In this document: positions 1-8,425 of the stretch, piece by piece | Layout: every line of letters begins with the position of its first letter | Numbering within the stretch: position 1 is the stretch's first letter | Origin: Actomonas aquatica | GTDB lineage: Bacteria; Verrucomicrobiota; Verrucomicrobiia; Opitutales; Opitutaceae | NCBI RefSeq assembly: GCF_019679435.2 | Contig: NZ_CP139781.1 | Location: 248,001 to 312,000 of the forward strand | Length of the DNA: 64,000 bases | Reading direction: 5' to 3' | Translations under genes and position numbers: made by a program | Notes under the pieces: model-generated | The model's database searches: none | Seen by the model: only the letters and a program-made list of their open reading frames with translations | What the model was told of the DNA's origin: nothing

Positions 1-748
1 TGGCATCTTCCATGACCAGCACGAGTGGATAGCCGGGCAGGTGGGTGATGGCGCGCATGAGCGGATCGCGCAGTTCCGGGATGTCGGGGTAGGGTTCGGT
101 CCAGCGGCCGTCGGAGTAACGCTCCAAACCGCGGCCGTTTTGGAAGATTTGGATCGAATCCTCGCGGCGCAGGAGCGTGGGGGCGTTGGGGCCGGGCCGA
201 TCCCAGATGCGTGTTTGGGTGGCATCGTTTTCCACCCAGCGCACGACGCGATTGGGCAGGGAGAACCAAACGGCGTCGTCCTCGACCAGGATGGTCCAGA
301 TCTGGGTGACCGGCAGCACGGTGGCGGGCAACTGTTCGATGAGGCTCTCGTAGCGCCAGGAGCCGTCGACTTGGCGGCGGATGCGGCCGAAGTCGCCCAT
401 GGGCGACACGTAGATGGTGCCGTCGGCGGCGGGCGCGACGGCGAGGATGGGGCGATCGGTGACGGGGATGCGTTCCCACGTGGTGCCGTCGTAGACGACC
501 ACGCTGCCGAAGTTGGCGAAGTAGAGCAGGCCGTCCGGACCTTGGCGCCCACCAAAGAGCAGCGGGCGGGATTCGTAGTCGCGGATGGGGAAGTTCTGAA
601 TGAGCGGCAGACCGCGTTCGTTTTGGGCGGGAAGTGTTGCGGGCGTGAACAGGCCACTCAGAACCAATACGAGAATGAGCAGACCCCGACTCAACCTGAT
701 GGCCGACGAAAGCGCGTGGGGGAGGGATGGCGATGAGGCGGGGGGCAT
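1..748 (-). CDS. Sensor-type beta-propeller protein, N-terminal part (runs off window start)
   Basis: The frame is open from an ATG at 748 to the window edge (249 codons), so only the N-terminus is present. A hydrophobic segment at residues 22-35 followed by a PAQ site near residue 41 looks like a signal peptide. The rest shows short repeated blades of the type LLYFANFGSVVVYDG and IYVSPMGDFGRI, with aromatic and glycine residues spaced as in the two-component regulator propeller (Reg_prop) family. In such proteins a periplasmic propeller is followed by a Y_Y_Y domain, a membrane segment and a kinase or regulator. Those parts would lie outside the window, so the output domain is unknown. Only 20 bases separate this start from the stop of the next upstream minus-strand gene at 769, so the two may be cotranscribed. 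Confidence 0.7.
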   Translation of the reverse strand, partial: MPPASSPSLPHALSSAIRLSRGLLILVLVLSGLFTPATLPAQNERGLPLIQNFPIRDYESRPLLFGGRQGPDGLLYFANFGSVVVYDGTTWERIPVTDRPILAVAPAADGTIYVSPMGDFGRIRRQVDGSWRYESLIEQLPATVLPVTQIWTILVEDDAVWFSLPNRVVRWVENDATQTRIWDRPGPNAPTLLRREDSIQIFQNGRGLERYSDGRWTEPYPDIPELRDPLMRAITHLPGYPLVLVMEDA

Positions 749-768
749 AACCAAGGAGGAAGAGAAAA

Positions 769-3021
769 TTAGCGGAGCACGGACCAAAGGCTGGCGAATT
801 CATCGGTCCACGTGACACCTTCGAGTTCGGTGGGCGCGGCGAGGCCGGTCCAGGAGGTGATGGCGCGGTCGTCGAGGGCGGCGCGTTGGGGCGCGAGGGC
901 GATCCACTCGCTGGAGAATGCCCACCAACGGTCGGCCTCGGGCCGATGAATCAGGTGAGCGAGGGTGAGGCCGAAGTGTTGAGCATGGGCCTCCAAAATG
1001 CGGCGCAGGTCGACGAGGCGGTTGGAGACATTGACGACCAGCACGCCGTCGGGCGCGAGGCGGCGCAGGTAGGTGGCAAAGGCTTCGCGGGTGAGCAGAT
1101 GCACCGGCACGGCGTCGCTGCTGAACGCATCGAGCACGAGCACGTCGTAGCGCGGCGCGTTGGTGTCGGCGGCCTCTTGTTCGAGCAGGCGGCGACCGTC
1201 ACCAAGTCGCACGTCGACCTCGGCGGCGGTGTCGGCGAGGTAGGTGAAACGGGTATGGGCCAAGTCGACCACGTTGGGATCGATTTCGAAAAAGGTCAGA
1301 TGATCCTGCGCCATGCCGTAGGCGGCGAGGGTGCCGCTGCCGAGCCCGATCACGCCGATGTGGCGGCCGGGTTGTTGATTGGCGCGGGATAGCACCCGCC
1401 AGATGCCGCTGCCTTCGCTGTAGTAACTGGTCGGATACGAACGATAGTCGGGGTGGCGCAGCTGGATACCGTGGGTGGTGTTGCCATGGCCCATGAAGCG
1501 GCTGGCGGCCCGGGGATCGTCGCTGGGGTAGTCGGTCACCGTAACTTCCCCGAAAAATCCCCGACGGCTCTCGACCAAGCCGGGCGGAGGGCGCAGGGCG
1601 CTACCCACCGTGTGCCACGCGGAAAACGCCACCAAGAGGATGAGACCCACGGTGGTGCGCCGCGTCCATTGGCGAGCCCAGCCAGGAGGCAGACGAAAAT
1701 CGATCGCGACCACAAGCACGGCAAGACAGGCCAAGGTGAGCGGGTGTTGTTGCGCCAGATCGAGCAGCAGGTGCAGGCGAGCGCCGAGGCCGGGTTCTTC
1801 CACGGGACGCAGGAGCGGAGCGAGGACCGACGCGGCCAGGAAGCCGGCGGCCAGAAGGCGGGCTAGACGCAGGTCGCGTTCGCGAGTGAGTTGCAGCACG
1901 AAACCCGCTAGCACCGCGGTCCAGAGAACGGGCAGATCGACGTCGAAGTTGAACCAGGCGGGCGAGGCAACGGCGACGAGCAAGGTGCCCAGCACGCCCC
2001 CGGCCGCGAAACTGAGATAGAATGCAGTGAGGTGAGTAGCGGCGGGACGGCTGCGGTAGACCTCGCCGTGACAAATCATGGTGGCCACCGCGAGGGCGGC
2101 GAGGTGGGTGATGAGCAACTGGCCGAGCGGGGCGGTGGAGGCGAAAACCCGTTGGTCGAGACTCACCAGCAAAGTCACCGGTAACAAGAACGCGAATACG
2201 CCACGGCGATACCAACGCGGGTGGTCAAAGGTGAGGATGAGGCTGCCGAGGTAGATGGTGAGCGGGCCGATCCAGAGAAAAGGCACCGCCGCGACATCGA
2301 GGGTGAGGGCGGACGTGGAGGCCGCCAGCAGGCCGGTGCCAAGGGCGCCCCAGCCGATCCAGCCCAGACGTTGTCGGAGCGAAGGCGCCGCTGGCGCATC
2401 CTCCTCCGCGGCGACGTCTGGGGTCTCACGGGCCGGTGAGGCGTGTCGCAATTTCCAGCCCGCCCAAACAATCGCGAACGCGAAACCGACGAATAACCAC
2501 GACCAAGCGTAGGCTTGGTCGACCCGAGCGAGCCAAGGCTCAATGAGCACGGGGTAAAGCAGCAGCGCCAGCAACGAGCCGGCGTTGGACAACGCGTAGA
2601 GCCGGTAGGGCGAACGCTGCGGATGGCCCAGCGCGAACCAGCGTTGCAGGAGCGGGCTAGACGCGGCGAGCATGACGAAGGGCGGTCCGATGGTGGAGCT
2701 CAACATGGCCAGCACGGCCCAGACCGGAGACAGCGCGTCGGTGGCGTCGGCGACCGGGGCTACCGGCACCGGCGGCAACGCGATACAGGCGGCGACCAGC
2801 AGCGCGAGGTGGACGACCCACTGGCGCTTCGGAGGCAGGTGCTTGCTGAGCAAATGCGCGTAAAAGTAGCCCAGCAGCAGCGCGGTTTGAAAGAAGAGCA
2901 AACAGGCCGTCCAGACCGCGGGAGCGCCCCCCCACCACGGGAGAACAAAACGGCCCATCATGGGTTGGACGAGAAACAGCAGGAAGGCTCCGAGAAAGAC
3001 CGCGGCGAAGAACGGAAACAT
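769..3021 (-). CDS. Membrane protein fused to spermidine synthase-like domain
   Basis: The protein has 750 residues in two parts. Residues 1 to about 480 are very hydrophobic with more than ten likely membrane segments, beginning FFAAVFLGAFLLFLVQP, typical of the large SpeE-like fused integral membrane proteins. Residues from about 490 hold a Rossmann methyltransferase-type fold: VIGLGSGTLAAYG near 552-565 (motif I), FFEIDPNVVDLA near 575 (ribose-binding acid) and DVLVLDAFSSDAVPVHL near 624-638, the aminopropyltransferase-like DAF loop. The family is known for fused membrane/spermidine-synthase architecture, but true polyamine synthesis is unproven. A tyrosine and aspartates of real SpeE active sites cannot be confirmed by eye. 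The function is therefore called by fold only. A polyamine importer lies at 41-45 kb but is not adjacent. Confidence 0.82.
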   Translation of the reverse strand: MFPFFAAVFLGAFLLFLVQPMMGRFVLPWWGGAPAVWTACLLFFQTALLLGYFYAHLLSKHLPPKRQWVVHLALLVAACIALPPVPVAPVADATDALSPVWAVLAMLSSTIGPPFVMLAASSPLLQRWFALGHPQRSPYRLYALSNAGSLLALLLYPVLIEPWLARVDQAYAWSWLFVGFAFAIVWAGWKLRHASPARETPDVAAEEDAPAAPSLRQRLGWIGWGALGTGLLAASTSALTLDVAAVPFLWIGPLTIYLGSLILTFDHPRWYRRGVFAFLLPVTLLVSLDQRVFASTAPLGQLLITHLAALAVATMICHGEVYRSRPAATHLTAFYLSFAAGGVLGTLLVAVASPAWFNFDVDLPVLWTAVLAGFVLQLTRERDLRLARLLAAGFLAASVLAPLLRPVEEPGLGARLHLLLDLAQQHPLTLACLAVLVVAIDFRLPPGWARQWTRRTTVGLILLVAFSAWHTVGSALRPPPGLVESRRGFFGEVTVTDYPSDDPRAASRFMGHGNTTHGIQLRHPDYRSYPTSYYSEGSGIWRVLSRANQQPGRHIGVIGLGSGTLAAYGMAQDHLTFFEIDPNVVDLAHTRFTYLADTAAEVDVRLGDGRRLLEQEAADTNAPRYDVLVLDAFSSDAVPVHLLTREAFATYLRRLAPDGVLVVNVSNRLVDLRRILEAHAQHFGLTLAHLIHRPEADRWWAFSSEWIALAPQRAALDDRAITSWTGLAAPTELEGVTWTDEFASLWSVLR

Positions 3022-3146
3022 GGCAAAGGTCGAGGGTATTCCCTTGCGACATGCCCGGAGGGACCGCGAGCGGAAACGGGCGGGGGACGCGGCAGATCGA
3101 TGGCGGAGTTCGCGGGCTCACCCCTAAGACGTTCGGGGGCGAAAGG

Positions 3147-3196
3147 CGACCGGGTCAACCGGTCGTTGGTCCGCTTACGCACCTTTGCGTAGGCGG
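3147..3196 (-). terminator. Two stem-loops downstream of the LysR gene
   Basis: Two hairpins follow one another: a 7-bp stem CGACCGG/CCGGTCG (3147-3153 with 3159-3165, loop GTCAA), and an 11-bp stem with one G-T pair (3171-3181 with 3186-3196, loop CCTT). They lie just after the LysR stop on the minus strand. Neither has a U-tract, so they may be RNA-stabilising or weak terminators rather than classical intrinsic terminators. Confidence 0.4.
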
Positions 3197-3216
3197 CGGA
3201 GGCGGAAGGACTTGGG

Positions 3217-4119
3217 TCAGGCGTTGCGCACCGCTTCGAGGAAGGCGGTGAGCGCCGGAGGATTGTCGGCCGTGTCGCGCCAGGCGAGCGTGAGATGGCT
3301 CTCAGGCGTCGGACCGGTGAGGCGGCGGAAGACCACATCCGGCGGCAGAATGCGGGCCTCGGATGAGCACATGAAGGTGATGCCGATCCCGGCGCGCACG
3401 AGACCGATGGCGTTGGCGCGGGGCCACACCTCCTCGGCGATGCGCGGGGTCACGCCGGCCGCGGTGAACGCCGCGAGCGTGCGATCGTAGAAACTGGAAT
3501 TGAGGTGCCGCGGGAAGAGCACAAACGGCACGTCGACGAGGTCCTGCAGGCGCAGGGTTTTGCGTTTGGCGGCAGGGTGGTCGGCAGGCAGGACGACGCC
3601 GTTGCGCTCGCAGAGCAGTTGGCGGGTTTTGAAGCCCGGGGGCAGCATGTGGGGGTGCAGGAAACCACAGGCGATCTTGCCGGCGCGCAGGGCTTCCACC
3701 TGGGCGGAGGTGGGCGACTCGTTGAGTTCGACGCGAATCTTGGGGTGGGCTTTTTGAAACTGGCGGAGGATGCCGGGCAGGACGGTGGCCATGGCCAGAC
3801 CCGTGAAGCCGACGCGCAGGGTGCCCGTCTCGCCTTCGGCGATCGCCTGCAGGTCGGAGGGCAGGCGCTGCAATTGGTAGAGTAGGGGATCGATGTGGTC
3901 GGCAAGGTGCTTACCGGCAGGGGTCAGCTCCACGCGGCGGCGGGAGCGGGTGAACAGCGGAGTGCCGAGGGCGTTTTCGAGGTGTGCGATCTGACGGGAG
4001 AGGGCGGGTTGGGCGACACCCAACGACTCGGCGGCGCGCCGAAAATGGAGCATCTGGGCGACCTCGCGAAAGTAGACGAGGTGCCGGAGCTCGAAGTCGT
4101 ATTGATACTCACGAGGCAT
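3217..4119 (-). CDS. LysR-family transcriptional regulator
   Basis: The 300-residue protein matches the usual LysR length. Residues about 10-70 form the winged helix-turn-helix: LVYFREVAQMLHFRRAAESL, then VAQPALSRQIAHLENALG, then LFTRSRRRVELTPAG. The remaining 230 residues have the periplasmic-binding-like effector fold, with TGTLRVGFTGLA near 95 and an ADHPAA segment characteristic of LysR sensors of aromatic or small organic acids. It is divergent from the methyltransferase gene that starts 55 bases away. LysR proteins commonly control the divergent neighbour and themselves, so that gene is the likely target (inference). The effector cannot be named. Confidence 0.9.
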   Translation of the reverse strand: MPREYQYDFELRHLVYFREVAQMLHFRRAAESLGVAQPALSRQIAHLENALGTPLFTRSRRRVELTPAGKHLADHIDPLLYQLQRLPSDLQAIAEGETGTLRVGFTGLAMATVLPGILRQFQKAHPKIRVELNESPTSAQVEALRAGKIACGFLHPHMLPPGFKTRQLLCERNGVVLPADHPAAKRKTLRLQDLVDVPFVLFPRHLNSSFYDRTLAAFTAAGVTPRIAEEVWPRANAIGLVRAGIGITFMCSSEARILPPDVVFRRLTGPTPESHLTLAWRDTADNPPALTAFLEAVRNA

Positions 4120-4174
4120 TAGTGAGGACCAAATGAGTATTTCCGAGTTATCTCAAGATTTGATATCGTGAGGC
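4120..4174. promoter_or_regulatory. Divergent LysR/methyltransferase control region
   Basis: These 55 bases separate two divergent start codons. They are clearly AT-richer than the flanking genes (for example TGAGTATTTCC and CAAGATTTGATATC), as expected for back-to-back promoters and a LysR site. No exact T-N11-A operator or -35/-10 pair could be fixed by eye. Confidence 0.35.
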
Positions 4175-4891
4175 ATGATTCAGCAATGGGATGCCCAGAC
4201 CTACGATGCGCCGCGCCGCCGCTTGGTGCCGTGCTTCGAGGACTTTTATGGGACCGCGGCGGAGTTGGTGGCGCGGATCGCGCCGTCGCATCCGCGGTTA
4301 TTGGAGTTGGGCTGTGGCACCGGGCTCCTGAGCGAGCAGGTGGTGCGCCGCGTGCAGCCGGGGCGGCTGGTGCTGTTGGATGGCTCGACCGACATGCTGG
4401 CTGTGGCCTCGCAACGGCTGGCGGCTTGGTCGCCGGAGACGGTCGCGGCCGATTTCGCGGGCGAGCTGCCGGCGGGGCCGTTTGACGTGATCATGTCATC
4501 CCTCGCCATCCATCATCTGGAGGACGACGCCAAGCAGCGGCTCTTCGCGCGCGTGTTTACGCGACTGGCACCGGGTGGGTTGTTTGTGAATGCCGAGCAG
4601 GTGCTGCATCCGACGCAGGACGGGCAGAAACTTTTTGAACAGGTCCACCTCGGTGCGGCGCAAGCACTTGGCAGCAGCGATGCTGAAATTGACGCGGCCG
4701 TGGAGCGGATGCGGGCCGATCGATGCGCCACCACCGAAGCGCAGTGCGGGTGGCTGGAGGCCGCCGGATTTCAGCACGTGGCTGTTTATTACCAATGGTT
4801 TAGATTCGCCGTCTTGGCCGGAGTTAAGCTGCCGAAACGAGACGTAAATGAACTCGATTCATGCCCGTTGATGCCTGGCGGGTATCAATAA
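4175..4891 (+). CDS. Class I SAM-dependent methyltransferase
   Basis: The protein has 238 residues. LLELGCGTGLLSEQVV near residues 41-56 is motif I, which binds S-adenosylmethionine. LVLLDGSTDML is the acidic motif II, and DVIMSSLAIHHLED near 105-118 is the post-motif region typical of the Methyltransf_11/25 group, which includes UbiE-like and small-molecule O/N-methyltransferases. The substrate cannot be predicted. The gene is divergent from a LysR regulator, which suggests inducible expression. A hairpin followed by T residues about 70 bases downstream may end the transcript before leuC. The start at 4175 is the first ATG after the shared control region. Confidence 0.85.
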   Translation: MIQQWDAQTYDAPRRRLVPCFEDFYGTAAELVARIAPSHPRLLELGCGTGLLSEQVVRRVQPGRLVLLDGSTDMLAVASQRLAAWSPETVAADFAGELPAGPFDVIMSSLAIHHLEDDAKQRLFARVFTRLAPGGLFVNAEQVLHPTQDGQKLFEQVHLGAAQALGSSDAEIDAAVERMRADRCATTEAQCGWLEAAGFQHVAVYYQWFRFAVLAGVKLPKRDVNELDSCPLMPGGYQ

Positions 4892-4959
4892 TGACCGAGC
4901 AAGTATTTCCTATTAATTCAATCACCTGATAACTTAACCACGGTTCAAGTAGTTGTGTG

Positions 4960-5035
4960 ACCGCGGGGGTCGTGGTTCAGCAAAGAGTTTCTTTGATTTC
5001 TTAGCCCCAAACAGCGACCCTCGCGGTTTTTCTTT
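4960..5035 (+). promoter_or_regulatory. Long-range hairpin plus T-rich tract upstream of leuC
   Basis: The segment ACCGCGGGGGTCG at 4960-4972 pairs with CGACCCTCGCGGT at 5015-5027 (12 of 13), and the second arm is followed directly by TTTTTCTTT. A small hairpin CAAAG/CTTTG (4981-4995) lies inside the loop. The layout resembles a terminator or attenuator about 30 bases before leuC. It could equally be the terminator of the methyltransferase gene. No leucine-rich leader peptide was found. Confidence 0.4.
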
Positions 5036-5063
5036 CCCACACTTGATCCAGACTCCGCCCACC

Positions 5064-6491
5064 ATGGCTCTTTCCTTGTTTGAAAAAGTATGGAATGCCC
5101 ACGCGGTGCGAACCTTGGCCAACGGCCAGACGCAACTGCTCATCGGCACCCATCTCATCCACGAAGTAACGTCTCCGCAGGCGTTTGGTATGCTGCGCGA
5201 CCTGAACCTGCCGGTGCTGATGCCGACCCGCACCTTTGCGACGGTCGATCACATCGTGCCCACGGATCAATTGGTCGAGCCCTACGCGGATCCGCTGGCG
5301 CAGGCCATGATGGACGAGCTGCGTAAGAACTGCGCGGAGAACAACGTGACCTTCTTCGACCGGGGCACCGGCAAGCAGGGCATCGTTCACATCGTGGGTC
5401 CCGAGCAGGGTATCACCCAGCCCGGCACGACGATTGCCTGCGGTGACTCGCACACCTCGACGCACGGCGCGTTTGGCGCGATCGCTTTTGGTATCGGCAC
5501 CACGCAGATTCGCGACGTGCTGGCCACGCAAACGATGGCGCTGGGTAAACTCAAGGTGCGTCGCATCGAAGTGAACGGCGAGCTGCGGCCCGGCGTGTAT
5601 GCCAAGGACGTCATCCTTCACATCATTGCCCAACTCGGCGTGAACGGCGGCACGGGTTACGCCTACGAATACGCCGGCTCGGTGTTCGACAACTTCACCA
5701 TGGAGCAGCGCATGACCGTCTGTAACATGTCGATCGAAGGCGGCGCCCGAGTGGGTTATGTGAACCCCGACGAAACCACCTTCGAATACCTCAAGGGTCG
5801 TCCCTACGCACCGTCCGGCGCCGACTGGGATGCGGCGGTGGAGCGCTGGAAGGGTTTCGCGTCAGATCCGGGCTGCACCTACGACGACGTCGTCATCATC
5901 GACGCGGCCGACATCGCGCCGACCGTCACCTGGGGCATCAATCCCGGTCAGGGCATCTCCATCGAGCAGAACATTCCGGATCCCGAGACCGCGGCCGATG
6001 TGGATGAGCGCGCTTCCATCGAAGAAGCGTTGCAATACATGAAGCTCGAGCCGGGCGCGCCGATCAAGGGCACCAAGATCGACGTCGCCTTCGTCGGTTC
6101 CTGCACCAACGGCCGTCTCTCCGACTTCCAGGAAGTCGCCAAGTATCTCGAGGGCCGCAAGGTCGCCGACGGCGTGAAAGCCATCGCCGTCCCCGGCTCC
6201 CAGATCGTGGCCGCCCAGTGCGAACAGCTCGGCCTCGACAAGATCTTCTCCGCCGCCGGCTTTGAATGGCGCGGCGCGGGTTGCTCGATGTGCTTGGCGA
6301 TGAACCCCGACAAGCTCGTGGGTGATCAGCTCTGCGCGTCCTCCTCCAACCGCAACTTTAAGGGCCGCCAAGGTTCACCGACGGGTCGCACGATTCTCAT
6401 GAGTCCGCTCATGGTCGCCGCCGCCGCCGTGACCGGTGAAGTCGCCGACGCTCGCGAAGTCTTCGAAGTGGGCGAACTGGCCGCCGTTTAA
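5064..6491 (+). CDS. leuC: 3-isopropylmalate dehydratase large subunit
   Basis: LeuC with LeuD isomerises 2-isopropylmalate to 3-isopropylmalate in leucine synthesis in the cytoplasm. The 475-residue product from the ATG at 5064 begins [17 protein letters not shown], the standard LeuC N-terminus. An in-frame upstream extension to 4953 was rejected because it is not LeuC-like. The [4Fe-4S] ligands are visible as Cys347 in VGSCTNGRL and Cys407/Cys410 in [11 protein letters not shown], the same spacing as in enterobacterial Leu[20 protein letters not shown] is the aconitase-family signature. leuD follows 111 bases later. No leuA or leuB is present in the window. Confidence 0.97.
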   Translation: MALSLFEKVWNAHAVRTLANGQTQLLIGTHLIHEVTSPQAFGMLRDLNLPVLMPTRTFATVDHIVPTDQLVEPYADPLAQAMMDELRKNCAENNVTFFDRGTGKQGIVHIVGPEQGITQPGTTIACGDSHTSTHGAFGAIAFGIGTTQIRDVLATQTMALGKLKVRRIEVNGELRPGVYAKDVILHIIAQLGVNGGTGYAYEYAGSVFDNFTMEQRMTVCNMSIEGGARVGYVNPDETTFEYLKGRPYAPSGADWDAAVERWKGFASDPGCTYDDVVIIDAADIAPTVTWGINPGQGISIEQNIPDPETAADVDERASIEEALQYMKLEPGAPIKGTKIDVAFVGSCTNGRLSDFQEVAKYLEGRKVADGVKAIAVPGSQIVAAQCEQLGLDKIFSAAGFEWRGAGCSMCLAMNPDKLVGDQLCASSSNRNFKGRQGSPTGRTILMSPLMVAAAAVTGEVADAREVFEVGELAAV

Positions 6492-6506
6492 ATCCGCAAC
6501 TTTAGC

Positions 6507-6577
6507 GCCCACGGAACACACGGAATTCGCGGAAAAGAAAACCCCGCTCTTTCGTGTCGTCCGTGTATTCCGTGGGC
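6507..6577 (+). repeat. Inverted 9-bp tandem repeat hairpin between leuC and leuD
   Basis: The left arm 6507-6524 (GCCCACGGAACACACGGA) is complementary at 17 of 18 positions to 6560-6577. Each arm is itself a short tandem array with a 9-bp step: CACGGAACA, CACGGAATT, CGCGGAAAA on the left, and the reverse on the right. It lies 25 bases before the leuD start. It could form a strong mRNA or cruciform hairpin that changes the LeuC:LeuD ratio. Confidence 0.75.
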
Positions 6578-6602
6578 CAACTTCTTCTTTCCTCCTCTTT
6601 CC

Positions 6603-7205
6603 ATGGCTCTCGAAAAAATCACCTCCGTCACCGGTAAGGCCGTGCATGTGCCCGGCAACGACATCGACACGGACCGCATCATTCCCGCCCGCTTCATGAA
6701 GTGCGTCACCTTTGACGGGCTGGGCGAATACCTCTTCTACGACGTGCGCAAGGACGCCGACGGCAACGACAAGCCGCACCCGCTGAACGACCCGCGTTTC
6801 AAGGACGCCACCATCCTGCTCTCCGGTGCCAACTTCGGCTGCGGTTCCTCCCGCGAGCACGCTCCGCAGGCGATTCAGAAGTATGGTTTCCGCGGTATCG
6901 TGGCGGAGAACTTCGCCGAGATCTTCTTCGGCAACTGCACCACGCTCGGCATCCCCTGCGCGGTCGCCGCCCGCGCCGACATCGCCAAGGTCGCCGCGGC
7001 GGTCGCCGCCGATCCGGCGATCGAAGTGTCGATCGACGTTGATGCCCAGGTCGTGCGCTTCGGCGACCAAAGCATCCCGGCCAGCATCCGCGACACCGCC
7101 CGTGATGCGTTGCTCAACGGTCGTTGGGATGCCATCGCCGAGCTGCACGAAGGGGTGCCGCAGGTGAAGGAACTTGCCGCTGGTTTGCCTTACATGGCGG
7201 TCTGA
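6603..7205 (+). CDS. leuD: 3-isopropylmalate dehydratase small subunit
   Basis: This is the 200-residue small subunit that completes the LeuCD isomerase. The swivel-domain motifs are clear: VPGNDIDTDRIIPARFMK near residues 16-33, and SGANFGCGSSREHAPQAI near 75-92, the substrate-recognition loop of LeuD. The length matches the typical 190-210 residues. The upstream sequence is pyrimidine-rich with no clear Shine-Dalgarno motif, and a large hairpin lies in the spacer. An intrinsic terminator follows the stop. Confidence 0.97.
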   Translation: MALEKITSVTGKAVHVPGNDIDTDRIIPARFMKCVTFDGLGEYLFYDVRKDADGNDKPHPLNDPRFKDATILLSGANFGCGSSREHAPQAIQKYGFRGIVAENFAEIFFGNCTTLGIPCAVAARADIAKVAAAVAADPAIEVSIDVDAQVVRFGDQSIPASIRDTARDALLNGRWDAIAELHEGVPQVKELAAGLPYMAV

Positions 7206-7238
7206 TCAGGAACGGCTCACGTCCCTTGACGCTTTTCG

Positions 7239-7269
7239 AAGGTTCAGGAATTTTTCCTGAACCTTTTTT
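7239..7269 (+). terminator. Intrinsic terminator of leuCD
   Basis: A 12-bp perfect stem AAGGTTCAGGAA/TTCCTGAACCTT (7239-7250 with 7254-7265) has a 3-nt loop and runs into TTTTTT. It lies 34 bases after the leuD stop, a textbook factor-independent terminator. It separates leuCD from exbBD. Confidence 0.92.
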
Positions 7270-7302
7270 GTATCCACCGCGTCTCTATCGGCGCTGCTTC
7301 TC

Positions 7303-7893
7303 ATGATTTTTGCACTCCTCGACGTTCTTAAAGGGGCCGACATTCTGATCTATCCGCTCGGGCTCTGCTCCGTGGCGATGGTCTTCATCATTTGTGAACG
7401 GGCTTACGCGCTGCGGCGCGATGCCGTGATGCCGGACGACCTTGTCGAAGCGATCGTGGATGGCCGGGCCTACGCCGGGGGCCGTGATTCGGTGCTGGCG
7501 CGCATCATCGAGTTTGCCGAGCGGCATGCCGACGACAGTGACGCGGTGAAGGCCTTTGCTCGGCTCGAGCTCAACCGCATGGAGCGCGGATTGCCGTATC
7601 TCGACATCATTTACGCCGCCGCGCCGCTGCTCGGTCTGACCGGCACGGTGTGGTCGCTGCTGCGGGTGTTTTCCTCGCTGACCAGCGATACGGGTTTGCC
7701 CGATCCGGTGGCGTTTTCGAGTGGCGTGGCGCTGGCGCTTTCGGCGACCCTGCTCGGTCTCACCATCGCGATTCCGGCGTTGGTGGGTGGTGGCTGGTTG
7801 CAGCGACGCGTGGAAAACTACGCGGCGCAGCTCGACGTGATTTTGGAGCGCATCCTCGGCGCGGCGGACGACGAAGCGTCCTCGAAAAGCTGA
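7303..7893 (+). CDS. exbB: MotA/TolQ/ExbB proton channel family protein
   Basis: The 196-residue inner-membrane protein has three predicted membrane segments, near residues 14-34, 98-122 and 132-160. The signature PLLGLTGTVWSLLRVFSSL near 108-126 is the conserved ExbB/TolQ segment. ExbB pentamers with ExbD use the proton gradient to energise TonB-dependent outer-membrane transport, or, as TolQ, envelope constriction. The partner exbD starts 4 bases after this stop, so the two form an operon. No tonB or receptor gene is present, so the choice between ExbB and TolQ rests on similarity alone. Confidence 0.88.
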   Translation: MIFALLDVLKGADILIYPLGLCSVAMVFIICERAYALRRDAVMPDDLVEAIVDGRAYAGGRDSVLARIIEFAERHADDSDAVKAFARLELNRMERGLPYLDIIYAAAPLLGLTGTVWSLLRVFSSLTSDTGLPDPVAFSSGVALALSATLLGLTIAIPALVGGGWLQRRVENYAAQLDVILERILGAADDEASSKS

Positions 7894-7897
7894 TACG

Positions 7898-8296
7898 ATG
7901 AGCGGACTCTACCAACGCCGGCGAAAACGGCCGGAGATGAATCTGCTCCCGCTCATTGATGTGCTGGTGATGCTCATTTTCTTCGCCTTTGTGACCATGC
8001 AGTTCCGGTCGGCGGCGACGTTGAACATCACGCTGCCCAAGGTGGAGACGGCCGGTAAGAACGAATTTAAAGGCACGGTCACCATCGGCGTAAGCAACGA
8101 AGGCGACATCACCTTCAACGGGCAGGTCGTGAGCGAAGCCGAGGTCGAGGAGCTGTTGCGGCAGGTGCGCGACGTCGACCGCGACATTCCGGTGCTCATC
8201 GCCGCCGATGAAACGACGCCGCTCAAGACGGTCGCCTTTCTTATGGATGCCTGCCGCAAAGCGGGGCTGAACAAGTTCAGCCTGCAGAGCCGGTAG
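7898..8296 (+). CDS. exbD: ExbD/TolR family energizer subunit
   Basis: The 132-residue protein has a short basic cytoplasmic tail, one membrane helix (NLLPLIDVLVMLIFFAFV, residues 15-32) and a periplasmic domain of about 95 residues. Asp21 sits in the helix at the place of the proton-carrying aspartate of ExbD/TolR. The C-terminal part (DRDIPVLIAADETTPLKTV) is the usual ExbD fold core. It pairs with exbB. The stop codon TAG is part of a GTAG that starts a GC-rich hairpin (8293-8319). Confidence 0.9.
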   Translation: MSGLYQRRRKRPEMNLLPLIDVLVMLIFFAFVTMQFRSAATLNITLPKVETAGKNEFKGTVTIGVSNEGDITFNGQVVSEAEVEELLRQVRDVDRDIPVLIAADETTPLKTVAFLMDACRKAGLNKFSLQSR

Positions 8297-8319
8297 GTCG
8301 GCGGGGCGTAGCCCCGTCT
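8293..8319 (+). repeat. GTAG-headed REP-like hairpin overlapping the exbD stop
   Basis: GTAG at 8293-8296 is followed by GTCGG and a stem CGGGGC/GCCCCG with loop GTA. The TAG of the head is the exbD stop codon. The element runs directly into the heptamer repeat that follows. Confidence 0.55.
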
Positions 8320-8417
8320 AGTAGCGAGTAGTGAGTAGCGAGTGGGAGACCGAAACGGTTCTGAGCAGCCCTTCCGGCTGTTTTCTACTCGCTACTCGCT
8401 ACCCGCTACTCGCTACT
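8319..8417 (+). repeat. Inverted heptamer arrays upstream of the SDR gene
   Basis: Three GTAGYGA units (8321-8341) and, 45 bases later, four TACYCGC units (8386-8413) plus a partial fifth are tandem repeats with an exact 7-bp step. The right array is the reverse complement of the left, so together they can form a hairpin of more than 20 bp. The right array ends 8 bases before the start codon at 8426. Confidence 0.85.
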
Positions 8418-8425
8418 GAACCACC

